A DNA stretch of 64,000 nt from Roseateles sp. (GTDB lineage Bacteria; Pseudomonadota; Gammaproteobacteria; Burkholderiales; Burkholderiaceae_C): the NCBI GenBank assembly GCA_016790285.1, contig JAEUPJ010000039.1:46332-110331 (forward strand), in the 5' to 3' direction. Positions 44,566-52,758 of this stretch are shown here, piece by piece. Position 1 is the stretch's first letter, and the number at the start of each line of letters is the position of its first letter. The notes beneath the pieces were generated by a model, which was not told where the DNA came from, did not search any database, and was given only the letters and a program-made list of their open reading frames with translations. A program made the translations under genes and the position numbers.

Positions 44566-45198
44566 TCAGGCGGACAGGCCGACGGCCGACTTGGGCAAGG
44601 GCACGAAGCCGGGCAACGCCTCCACGCGGGCCAGCCAGGCGCGCACGTTGGGGTAGGGCGTGAGATCCACGTTGCCTTCAGGCGCCGCGCAGATGTAGCT
44701 GTAGCAGGCGATGTCGGCGAGTGTCGCCGTCGAGCCGGCCAGGTGGTCCTGGCGACCCAGCACGCCTTCCATCACCTTCAGCAGGTGGTGGGCCCGGGCG
44801 ATCGCCTCCTCGGCGTTTGCCTTGGAGCCGAACAGCGTGATCATGCGGGCCGCAGCCGGGCCGAAGGCGATCAGCCCGGCCGCGACGGACAGCCAGGCCT
44901 GCACGTTGGCCTGCCGTGCGGCATCGTGGGGCAGCCAGCGGCCCGCCGGGTCGTAGCGGCGGGCAAGGTAGACGAGGATGGCGTTGGAATCGAACAGCGC
45001 CGTGTCCCCGTCCTCGAGAACCGGCACCTGGCCGAAGGGGTTGAGCTTCAGGAAGGCCTCGGACTTGTGCTCGCCCTGGCGCAGGTTGACCGGCACGATC
45101 TCGTGGGGCAGGTCGAGCAGCGACAGCATGAGCTGCACGCGATGCGAGTGGCCCGACAGGGCGAAGTGGTGAAGCTTGATGCGGGTAGGGGCGGTCAT
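44566..45198 (-). CDS. Glutathione S-transferase
   Basis: A 210-residue GST. The thioredoxin-like N-terminal domain has HFALSGHSHRVQLMLSLL (Ser/His active region), NPFGQVPVLEDGD and FDSNAILVYLARRY; the all-helical C-terminal domain follows (LADIACYSYI). It lies 20 bp upstream of the PNPOx-ferredoxin reductase gene and is cotranscribed. Together with the LysR gene this is a common detoxification set in Burkholderiales; the substrate is unknown. Confidence 0.9.
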   Translation of the reverse strand: MTAPTRIKLHHFALSGHSHRVQLMLSLLDLPHEIVPVNLRQGEHKSEAFLKLNPFGQVPVLEDGDTALFDSNAILVYLARRYDPAGRWLPHDAARQANVQAWLSVAAGLIAFGPAAARMITLFGSKANAEEAIARAHHLLKVMEGVLGRQDHLAGSTATLADIACYSYICAAPEGNVDLTPYPNVRAWLARVEALPGFVPLPKSAVGLSA

Positions 45199-45532
45199 GG
45201 GGGTCTCCAGATGGTGAGGTTCGCGGGCAAAGGCGGGCCACACCGCCCCGGCGAGCCGGCGGGGCGGTGGGTGTGAAAAGCTCAGGGGGCGCTAGTGGCA
45301 GGTCGCCCGTGGGCGCGTGGCCTGGGCGAGCGTGCAGCGTCGGATGTCAACGGTGGTCGGCATGTCGGTTCCTGGTTAGGCCGCCGGCATGCCGGCTTCG
45401 GTGGGAGAACTTTCCGACATCGCGTCCCCCGGCGGAATCCTCAGCCGGGCCAAGACAGTCTTTCGCGTCTGGAAACGGTGGACGCTGACGGCCATGCGGC
45501 GTCAGCCATTCACCCTGCGAACCTCGCGCCGC
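45199..45532. other. Intergenic region with a hairpin and a 23-codon ORF upstream of the GST gene
   Basis: About 330 bp. A strong hairpin CACCGCCCC-N11-GGGGCGGTG (45241-45269) sits 43 bp before the GST ATG and has no T-run, so it may be an attenuator. Upstream on the minus strand a 23-codon ORF (45364-45293, MPTTVDIRRC...) has an AGGAA ribosome site; its residues resemble the first strand of a GNAT acetyltransferase and could be a truncated remnant or a leader peptide. The remainder shows nothing recognised. Confidence 0.4.
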
Positions 45533-47164
45533 TCAGGTCAGGCCCGTCTCCGCCAGGAATCGCGGCGCGCGCCGGAGCCTGCTGGCCTGCTCGAACGCGT
45601 AGCCCAGGCCCAGGACCTTGGCGTCCTGCCAGGCCAGGCCCCCAAACGACAACCCGGTGGGGAGGCCGCCCACGAAGCCCATGGGCACGGTCAGGTGCGG
45701 GTAGCCAGCGATCGCGAACGAGGAGCCAAAGCCGCCGCCGCTGAAGCGGTCGCCCAGCAGATGGTCGATGGGCCAGGCCAGACTGCCGGTGGGGCCGACC
45801 ACGGCGTCGAGATGGTGGGCGCTGAACAGGGCGTCGATGCCCTCGTCGCGGCCGTAGCGCCGGCAGTTCTCGAGGGCCTGCACGTAGCTGGGTGCATCCA
45901 GGCCAGTGGTGGCCTCTGCAGCTTCGAGGGTTTCCTGGCCGAAGATGGGCATCGCGCGCTCGGCGTTGGCCTGGTTCCAGGCGATGACCTCGGCGAGCGT
46001 CCTGACCGGTGCATTGCTCTGGTAGCCGCTGAGATACGCGGCCAGCCCGGTCTTGAGCTCGTGGATGAGCACGGTGAACTCGGTGCTGCGGGCCTTGTCA
46101 CGGTTGGGGATCTCCAGTTTGTCCACGAGCACGGCGCCTTGCGCGCGCAAGACATCCAGTGCCGCCTCGAACAGCGCGGCCACGGCGGGCTGGTTGGGCA
46201 CCGCATGGCGGATCACGCCGATGCGCGCGCCGCGCAGCGCATCGGTGCGAAGGGCCTGGGTGAGGTCGGGCAGGGCAGGGGGCTGGGCCGACGTGGCCCG
46301 GTCGTCGGGATCGGGGCCGCACAGCGCCTGCATCAGCACGGCAGCATCGCGCACATGGCGAACGATGGGGCCGGCCGTGTCCTGAGTGGCGGAGATCGGA
46401 ATGATGCCCGCGCGGCTGACCAGCCCCACCGTGGGCTTGAAGCCGACCACGCCGCAGAGGTGGGCAGGCGAGCAGATCGAGCCGTCCGTCTCGGTGCCGA
46501 CGGTCAGGGGTGCCAGGCCGGCCGCCGCAGCGGCAGCCGAGCCGGAGCTCGAGCCGCTGGGGCTGCGGTTGAGCACGTGCGGGTTGCGGGTCTGGCCACC
46601 ACGGCTGCTCCAGCCGCTGCTCGCGCGGTTGCTGCGGATGTTGGCCCATTCGCTCAGGTTGGTCTTGCCCAGGATCACCGCGCCGGCGTCTCGCAGGCGC
46701 TGCACGACGTGGGCATCACGCTGGGCGTGCAGCCCCGCGAGGGCCAGCGAGCCGGCGGTGGTGGCCATCTTGTCCGCCGTGGCGATGTTGTCCTTGATCA
46801 GCACCGGAATACCGTGCAGCGGCCCGCGCAGCCGACTCGCGCTGCCGCGCCGCTCGGCGTCGAGCTGGCGCGCCTGCGCGAGCGCGTCGGGGTTGAGCTC
46901 GATCACGGCACGCAGCGTCGGGCCGCGCCGGTCGATGGCCTCGATGCGCTTGAGGCAGTGCCGCACCAGCGACACGGCGCTGAGGCGGCCGGCCGCCATC
47001 TCGGCCTGCAGCGCGGCAAGTTCCATGGCGTCCAGGGCGGTGTCCCGCGGCACCCCGTAGCGCGAGCCCGCTGGCGCAGCGTTGGCGCGGTCGGCCGCCA
47101 CCGCGGCCAGGCCAGCTCCTGCCGCGCTCGCCACAAAACCCCGTCGACTCGCCGTGCTGCCCAT
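45533..47164 (-). CDS. Tat-exported amidase (amidase signature family)
   Basis: A 543-residue amidase. A twin-arginine signal (SRRGFVASAAG, about 6-30) precedes the amidase-signature domain. The Ser-cisSer-Lys triad is Lys124 (VLIKDNI), Ser205 (SGSSSGS) and Ser229 (ETDGSICSP). The family hydrolyses amide bonds of many kinds; the periplasmic location suggests action on peptides, aryl amides or cell-wall-related substrates. The ATG at 47164 has AGAGGGA upstream. The longer frame to 48169 is a shadow of the opposite-strand hydrolase gene. Confidence 0.93.
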   Translation of the reverse strand: MGSTASRRGFVASAAGAGLAAVAADRANAAPAGSRYGVPRDTALDAMELAALQAEMAAGRLSAVSLVRHCLKRIEAIDRRGPTLRAVIELNPDALAQARQLDAERRGSASRLRGPLHGIPVLIKDNIATADKMATTAGSLALAGLHAQRDAHVVQRLRDAGAVILGKTNLSEWANIRSNRASSGWSSRGGQTRNPHVLNRSPSGSSSGSAAAAAAGLAPLTVGTETDGSICSPAHLCGVVGFKPTVGLVSRAGIIPISATQDTAGPIVRHVRDAAVLMQALCGPDPDDRATSAQPPALPDLTQALRTDALRGARIGVIRHAVPNQPAVAALFEAALDVLRAQGAVLVDKLEIPNRDKARSTEFTVLIHELKTGLAAYLSGYQSNAPVRTLAEVIAWNQANAERAMPIFGQETLEAAEATTGLDAPSYVQALENCRRYGRDEGIDALFSAHHLDAVVGPTGSLAWPIDHLLGDRFSGGGFGSSFAIAGYPHLTVPMGFVGGLPTGLSFGGLAWQDAKVLGLGYAFEQASRLRRAPRFLAETGLT

Positions 47165-47380
47165 GCCGTCCCTCTGCTGCGTGGTGGTAGTGCAGGGCAT
47201 TGTGGATGCGCTTGCGACGGGCGGTGAGTGCCCGGGTGTCCGGCGCCAGATGCAGGCCGGGCTCATGCGAGCCGTAATCCACAAGGTCCTTGCGGGAATG
47301 GGCATTGTTTCAACGGCAGGAAAAGAGAGTCCGTTTCCGCCCCGTTTATCGCGGGCTCGCCAATCTCTATTGTTCGGGCC

Positions 47381-48166
47381 ATGGACAAGCTCACACGCCC
47401 TGCCGCCGTGCGCCTCGGCCCCGCGCCGGGACTGACGGCGCGCCTGTTCCCCGCGCGGCGGCCGCTGGATGGCGACAGACGCGCGCTGCTGTTGTGGTTG
47501 CCCGGCGCCAGCCTGGCGGACGGCGCCGCCGCGGTGGCGGCCGAGCGCGGCGAGCTGCTGGCCGAAGCCGGCGCGGACGTCGTCGCGCTGGACTACCCGT
47601 TGGCGCCTGAGCATCCCTTCCCGGCGGGGCTGAACGCGGCCTATGAGGCGCTGCAGGCCTTGGCTGCGGCCCCCAAGCGCTGGAGCAAGAACGTGCACAC
47701 GGCCTTGTTCGTGGGCGGCGAAGAAGGCGGCGGCAACATCGCAGCGGCCTTGACCCTGATGTCCCGGGACCAGCAGGCCCCGCGCCTGGCCGGACAGCTG
47801 CTGCTGTCGCCCATGCTGGACCCGCACCTGGGCAGCGCCTCCATGCGTGAAAGCGAATGCGGCGGCAGCGAGTGCATCTATGCCAAGGGCTGGAAGGCCT
47901 ATCTCGGCAGTTGCGCCAACGCGGACCATCCCTACGCCGTGCCGATGCATGCCAGTCGCCTCTCGGGGCTCGCACCAGCGCTGGTCCTGAGCGTGGCGGG
48001 CCACCCGCTCAACGACGAATCGCGCCGTTATGCGGCTGCATTGCGCGCGCATGGCGGCCATGCGCACGACCTCACGCTCGACAGCCTGGCGCCCGACCAG
48101 GCGCTGAACCCGATCCACGACTTCCTGCGTGACGCTGCCCGCCGGGCGCTGTCGCTGCCGGACTGA
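47381..48166 (+). CDS. llpE: LlpE-like alpha/beta hydrolase-fold protein, nucleophile missing
   Basis: A 261-residue HSL-type alpha/beta hydrolase fold. The family landmark DYPLAPEHPFPAGLNAAYEAL is intact. The nucleophile elbow, usually GDSAGG, reads GEEGGG (residues 113-118), with Glu115 where Ser is expected, and the oxyanion motif HGGG is replaced by LPGAS. It is therefore probably not a classical esterase. A lipase-like gene (llpE) precedes ceoAB-opcM and bpeEF-oprC efflux operons in Burkholderia; position and fold match that gene. It is 29 bp before the membrane fusion protein gene. Confidence 0.82.
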   Translation: MDKLTRPAAVRLGPAPGLTARLFPARRPLDGDRRALLLWLPGASLADGAAAVAAERGELLAEAGADVVALDYPLAPEHPFPAGLNAAYEALQALAAAPKRWSKNVHTALFVGGEEGGGNIAAALTLMSRDQQAPRLAGQLLLSPMLDPHLGSASMRESECGGSECIYAKGWKAYLGSCANADHPYAVPMHASRLSGLAPALVLSVAGHPLNDESRRYAAALRAHGGHAHDLTLDSLAPDQALNPIHDFLRDAARRALSLPD

Positions 48167-48195
48167 CACCTGCCCGTCTCAAGGAGAGAACTCGA

Positions 48196-49395
48196 ATGTC
48201 ATCCACCCCTCGCTTCAACCGCCTCGGTGCCATTGCGGGCGCAGTCGCCCTCGTGGCCCTGGGCACCATCGGCTTCGGCCAGTTCAACCGGTCGGCGCAG
48301 GCTGATGCCGGCGCCGCCCCCCCGCCCGCCACGCCGGTCTCGGTCGCCCAGGTCGTCAGCCAGGACGTCTCTGCCTGGCAGGAGTTCTCCGGCCGGCTGG
48401 AAGCGGTCGACCGGGTGGACGTGCGGGCCCGCGTGTCGGGTGCCGTGCAGTCCGTGCATTTCCGCGAGGGCGGCCTCGTGAAGGCAGGCGACCTGCTCGT
48501 CACCATCGACCCCGCGCCCTACCAGGCCGAGGTCGCCCGCATGGAGGCCCAGCTCACGGCCGCGCAGGCCCGCGTCACCTACACCCAGAGCGAGGCCCAG
48601 CGCGCCAAGGCGCTGTGGGACGACCGCGCCGTGGCCAAGCGCGAGTTCGATGAGAAGGACAACGCCGCCCGCGAAGCCGCCGCCAATCTGCGCGCGGCGC
48701 AGGCGGCGCTGCAGGCGGCTCAGCTCAACCTCGGCTACACCCAGGTGCGCGCCCCGGTCGCCGGGCGTGTCGGCAGGATCGAGGTGACCGCGGGCAACCT
48801 CGTCGCCGCCGGCGCAGGCGCGCCGGTGCTGACGACGCTGGTCTCCGTCAGCCCCATCTACGCGAGCTTCGACGCCGACGAGAAGATCGTCACCAGCGCC
48901 TTGACCGCCTTGCCGGGTGACCGGCGCGGCCTGGAGCGCATTCCCGTCGAGATGGACGCCGGCAGCGAAGCCCAGACCGGCAGGCTGCAACTGGTGGACA
49001 ACCAGGTCGATGCCAAGAGCGGCACCCTGCGAGTCCGCGCGGTGTTCGACAACAAGGACGGCCGGCTGATCCCGGGCCAGTTCGCCAAGCTGCGCATGGG
49101 CCAGGCCAGGACGGCCCCGGCGCTGCTGGTGAACGAGCGTGCGGTGGGCACCGACCAGGACAAGCGCTACGTCATCGTCGTCGGCGCCGGCAACCAGGCC
49201 GAATGGCGCCCGGTGACGCTGGGTGCGAACGTGAATGGGTTGCGTGTCGTGACCAGCGGCCTCAAGGGCGGCGAGCGCATCGTCGTCGGTGGCGTGCAGC
49301 GCGTGCGGCCGGGGTCGGTCCTCGCGCCGAAGGACGTCGCCATGGATGCCAAGCCCGAGCTGTCCGCGCAGCAAGCCGCGGCCAAAGCGACCTAG
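48196..49395 (+). CDS. mexE: RND efflux periplasmic adaptor (membrane fusion protein)
   Basis: A 399-residue HlyD/AcrA-type adaptor. After an N-terminal membrane-anchor or signal stretch comes the lipoyl/hairpin region VDVRARVSGAVQSVHFREGGLVKAGDLLVTIDPAPYQAEVARMEAQL, a coiled coil (about 100-165), then LGYTQVRAPVAGRVGRIEVTAGNLV and a beta-barrel domain. It links the inner-membrane pump to the outer-membrane channel, both encoded downstream. The pump partner is of the MexF group, so this is a MexE/CeoA/BpeE-type adaptor. Confidence 0.93.
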   Translation: MSSTPRFNRLGAIAGAVALVALGTIGFGQFNRSAQADAGAAPPPATPVSVAQVVSQDVSAWQEFSGRLEAVDRVDVRARVSGAVQSVHFREGGLVKAGDLLVTIDPAPYQAEVARMEAQLTAAQARVTYTQSEAQRAKALWDDRAVAKREFDEKDNAAREAAANLRAAQAALQAAQLNLGYTQVRAPVAGRVGRIEVTAGNLVAAGAGAPVLTTLVSVSPIYASFDADEKIVTSALTALPGDRRGLERIPVEMDAGSEAQTGRLQLVDNQVDAKSGTLRVRAVFDNKDGRLIPGQFAKLRMGQARTAPALLVNERAVGTDQDKRYVIVVGAGNQAEWRPVTLGANVNGLRVVTSGLKGGERIVVGGVQRVRPGSVLAPKDVAMDAKPELSAQQAAAKAT

Positions 49396-49524
49396 CCCAC
49401 CCTCTACGCGCCTCGCGCGCCCCCTTAAGGGGGCAGCAGCCAGTGGACCGGCCAAGCCGGATCCACGGCTTTCGCTCGACCTCGCGACGGCCTTCGGCGT
49501 CGCAGTCCCCAGAAGGACGACCCC
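49396..49524. repeat. Intergenic palindromic element inside the efflux operon
   Basis: The 129-bp gap holds CCCCCTTAAGGGGG at about 49420-49433 and a long hairpin GTGGACCGGC-CAA-GCCGG(A)TCCAC at about 49443-49468. The pattern resembles short dispersed palindromic repeats common in Comamonadaceae-type genomes. It separates the adaptor and pump genes and could modulate their relative expression. Confidence 0.5.
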
Positions 49525-52500
49525 ATGAATCTCTCCAAATTCTTCATCGACCGCCCGATCTTCGCGGGCGTGCTCTCGCTGCTGATCTTCATCGGCGGCC
49601 TGCTGTCGATCCGTGCGTTGCCGATCTCGGAATACCCCGACGTCGTGCCGCCCTCGGTCGTCGTGCGCGCCCAGTACCCCGGCGCCAATCCCAAGGTGAT
49701 CGCCGAAACCGTGGCCACGCCGCTGGAAGAGGCCATCAACGGCGTCGAGGACATGCTCTACATGAGCAGCCAGGCCACCACCGACGGCCTCATGACGCTG
49801 ACGGTCAGCTTCAAGCTGGGCACCGACCCCGACAAGGCGCAGCAGCTGGTGCAGAACCGCGTGAGCCAGGCCGAGGCGCGGTTGCCCGAGGAGGTCAAGC
49901 GCCTGGGCATCACCACGGTCAAGAGCAGCCCCGACCTGACCATGGTCGTGCACCTGACCTCGCCCAACGAGCGCTACGACATGACCTATCTGCGCAACTA
50001 CGCGGTGCTCAACGTCAAGGACCGCCTCGCGCGCATCCCGGGCGTGGGGCAGGTGCAGTTGTTCGGCTCGGGCGACTACGCCATGCGCATCTGGCTGGAC
50101 CCGCAGAAGGTGGCCGAGCACGGGCTGTCGGCCAGCGACGTGGTCGCCGCCATCCGCGGCCAGAACGTGCAGGCCGCGGCCGGCGTCGTCGGCGCCTCGC
50201 CCGGCCTGCAGGGCATCGACCTGCAGCTGTCCGTCAATGCCCAGGGCCGGCTGCAGACGGTGGAGGAGTTCGGCGACATCATCGTCAAGACCGGCAGCAA
50301 CGGCGCGGTGACGCGGCTGCGCGACCTCGGCCGACTGGAGCTGGGTGCGTCCGACTACGCGCTGCGCTCGCTGCTGGACAACAAGCCGGCCGTCGCGGTG
50401 CCGATCTTCCAGGCGCCCGGCGGCAATGCGCTGGACATCTCCACCAACGTGCGCGCCACGATGGCCGAACTCAAGACGCTGATGCCCGAGGGCGTGGACT
50501 ACACCATCGTCTACGACCCGACCCAGTTCGTGCGGGCGTCCATCGAATCCGTCATCCACACGCTGCTCGAAGCGGTGGCGCTGGTGGTGCTGGTGGTCAT
50601 CCTCTTCCTGCAGACCTGGCGCGCGTCCATCATCCCGCTGCTGGCGGTGCCGGTGTCCATCATCGGCACGTTCGCGGTGATGCACGGCTTCGGCTTCTCG
50701 ATCAACGCGCTGAGCCTGTTCGGCCTGGTGCTGGCCATCGGCATCGTGGTGGACGACGCCATCGTCGTGGTCGAGAACGTGGAGCGCAACATCGCCGCCG
50801 GCCTGAGCCCTCGCGACGCGACCTACCGTGCGATGCGCGAGGTGTCCGGGCCCATCATCGCGATCGCGCTGACGCTGATCTCGGTGTTCGTGCCGCTGGC
50901 CTTCATCACGGGCCTGACGGGCCAGTTCTACAAGCAGTTCGCGCTGACCATCGCCATCTCGACGGTCATCTCGGCCATCAACTCGCTGACGCTCTCGCCT
51001 GCGCTGGCCGCCATGCTGCTGAAGGACCACCACGCCCCGAAGGACGCGCTGACCCGAGCCATGGACCGCGTGCTGGGCGGCTTCTTCGCGCGCTTCAACC
51101 GGCTGTTCACGCGCAGCTCCGAGAAATACGGCGGCGGCGTGAAGACGCTGATGTCGCGCAAGGCCGTGATGATGGTGATCTACCTCGCCCTCGTCGCCGC
51201 GACGGCCGGTCTGTTCAAGGCCGTGCCCGGCGGCTTCGTGCCCGGTCAGGACAAGCAGTACCTGATCGGCTTCGCGCAGCTGCCTGACGGCGCGACGCTG
51301 GACCGCACCGAAGACGTCATCCGCCGCATGACCGACATCACGCTCAAGACCCCGGGTGTGGAGCATGCGGTGGCTTTCCCCGGCCTGTCGATCAACGGCT
51401 TCACCAACAGCGCGAGCTCGGGCATCGTCTTCGCCACGCTCAAGCCTTTCGAGGAGCGCAAGGGCAAGGACCTGTCGGCCGGTGCGATCGCCGGGGCGCT
51501 GAACGCGCAGTACGGCCAGATCGAGGACGCCTTCATCGTGATGTTCCCGCCGCCGCCCGTGCAGGGCCTGGGCACGACGGGCGGCTTCAAGCTGCAGCTG
51601 CAGGACCGCGGCGGGCTCGGCTACGAGGCGCTGGACCAGGCGCTCAAGGCCTTCATGGCCAAGGCCTACCAGACGCCCGAGCTCGCCGGGCTGTTCTCGA
51701 GCTACCAGGTCAACGTCCCGCAGCTCTATGCCGACCTCGACCGCACGCGTGCCCGCCAGCTCGGCGTGGCCGTGACCGATGTGTTCGACACGATGCAGAT
51801 CTACCTCGGCAGCCTGTACGTGAACGACTTCAACAAGTTCGGCCGCACCTACTCCGTGCGCGTGCAGGCGGATGCCGCCTACCGTGCGCGGGCCGAGGAC
51901 ATCGGTGCGTTGAAAGTGCGCTCGGCCTCAGGCGAGATGGTGCCGCTGTCGGCGCTGATGAAGGTCAAGCCCAGCTTCGGCCCGGAGCGTGCGCTGCGCT
52001 ACAACGGCTACCTGTCGGCGGACATCAACGGCGGTGCCGCGCCCGGCTTCTCGTCGGGCCAGGCCCAGGCCGCGGTGGAGCGCATTGCTGCCCAGACGCT
52101 GCCGCCCGGCATCGGCTATGAGTGGACCGACCTCACCTACCAGGAAAAGATCGCCGGCAACTCGGCCGTGTGGGTGTTCCCGCTGGCCATCCTGCTGGTC
52201 TTCCTGGTGCTCGCGGCGCAGTACGAGAGCCTGACGCTGCCCATCGCCATCCTGCTCATCGTGCCCATGGGCCTGCTGGCGGCCATGGCCGGCGTGTGGA
52301 TCACGCACGGCGACAACAACGTGTTCACGCAGATCGGGCTCATCGTGCTGGTGGGGTTGTCGGCCAAGAACGCGATCCTGATCGTCGAGTTCGCGCGCGA
52401 GCTGGAGTTTGCCGGGCGCACGCCCGTGCAGGCGGCACTGGAGGCCGCGCGGCTGCGGTTGCGCCCGATCCTGATGACGTCGATGGCCTTCGTGATGGGC

Positions 52501-52743
52501 GTGCTGCCGCTGGTGCTGTCCACCGGCGCTGGTGCCGAGATGCGCCAGGCCATGGGCGTGGCGGTGTTCGCCGGAATGATCGGCGTGACGCTGTTCGGGT
52601 TGTTCCTGACGCCGCTCTTCTACGTCATCGTGCGCCGCCTCACCGGCAATGCGCCGCTGCGCCACCACGGAGGGCAGGTGGCCACGCCTGCCGCCCAGGC
52701 CGTCACACCCGTCATCGACGCCCTGCCGCAACGCGGCAAGTAA
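49525..52743 (+). CDS. mexF: RND multidrug efflux transporter, MexF/CeoB/BpeF group
   Basis: A 1072-residue inner-membrane RND pump. The N-terminus MNLSKFFIDRPIFAGVLS, LPISEYPDVVPPSVVV and GIVVDDAIVVVENVERN are RND hallmarks, with the proton-relay Asp-Asp pair in VDDAIVV. The sequence GVEDMLYMSSQATTDG and ITGLTGQFYKQFALTIAIS follow MexF closely. It extrudes drugs (chloramphenicol, fluoroquinolones, trimethoprim in relatives) or plant-derived phenolics. It forms a tripartite pump with the flanking adaptor and outer-membrane channel. Confidence 0.96.
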   Translation: MNLSKFFIDRPIFAGVLSLLIFIGGLLSIRALPISEYPDVVPPSVVVRAQYPGANPKVIAETVATPLEEAINGVEDMLYMSSQATTDGLMTLTVSFKLGTDPDKAQQLVQNRVSQAEARLPEEVKRLGITTVKSSPDLTMVVHLTSPNERYDMTYLRNYAVLNVKDRLARIPGVGQVQLFGSGDYAMRIWLDPQKVAEHGLSASDVVAAIRGQNVQAAAGVVGASPGLQGIDLQLSVNAQGRLQTVEEFGDIIVKTGSNGAVTRLRDLGRLELGASDYALRSLLDNKPAVAVPIFQAPGGNALDISTNVRATMAELKTLMPEGVDYTIVYDPTQFVRASIESVIHTLLEAVALVVLVVILFLQTWRASIIPLLAVPVSIIGTFAVMHGFGFSINALSLFGLVLAIGIVVDDAIVVVENVERNIAAGLSPRDATYRAMREVSGPIIAIALTLISVFVPLAFITGLTGQFYKQFALTIAISTVISAINSLTLSPALAAMLLKDHHAPKDALTRAMDRVLGGFFARFNRLFTRSSEKYGGGVKTLMSRKAVMMVIYLALVAATAGLFKAVPGGFVPGQDKQYLIGFAQLPDGATLDRTEDVIRRMTDITLKTPGVEHAVAFPGLSINGFTNSASSGIVFATLKPFEERKGKDLSAGAIAGALNAQYGQIEDAFIVMFPPPPVQGLGTTGGFKLQLQDRGGLGYEALDQALKAFMAKAYQTPELAGLFSSYQVNVPQLYADLDRTRARQLGVAVTDVFDTMQIYLGSLYVNDFNKFGRTYSVRVQADAAYRARAEDIGALKVRSASGEMVPLSALMKVKPSFGPERALRYNGYLSADINGGAAPGFSSGQAQAAVERIAAQTLPPGIGYEWTDLTYQEKIAGNSAVWVFPLAILLVFLVLAAQYESLTLPIAILLIVPMGLLAAMAGVWITHGDNNVFTQIGLIVLVGLSAKNAILIVEFARELEFAGRTPVQAALEAARLRLRPILMTSMAFVMGVLPLVLSTGAGAEMRQAMGVAVFAGMIGVTLFGLFLTPLFYVIVRRLTGNAPLRHHGGQVATPAAQAVTPVIDALPQRGK

Positions 52744-52758
52744 GAAACGAGGGATCTC

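Noticed and set aside
42728-44656. 642-codon plus-strand open frame
   Set aside because: Antisense to the flavin/iron-sulfur reductase gene.
48199-51366. 1055-codon minus-strand open frame
   Set aside because: Antisense to the RND adaptor and pump genes, whose motifs are unmistakable; the frame has no recognisable domain.
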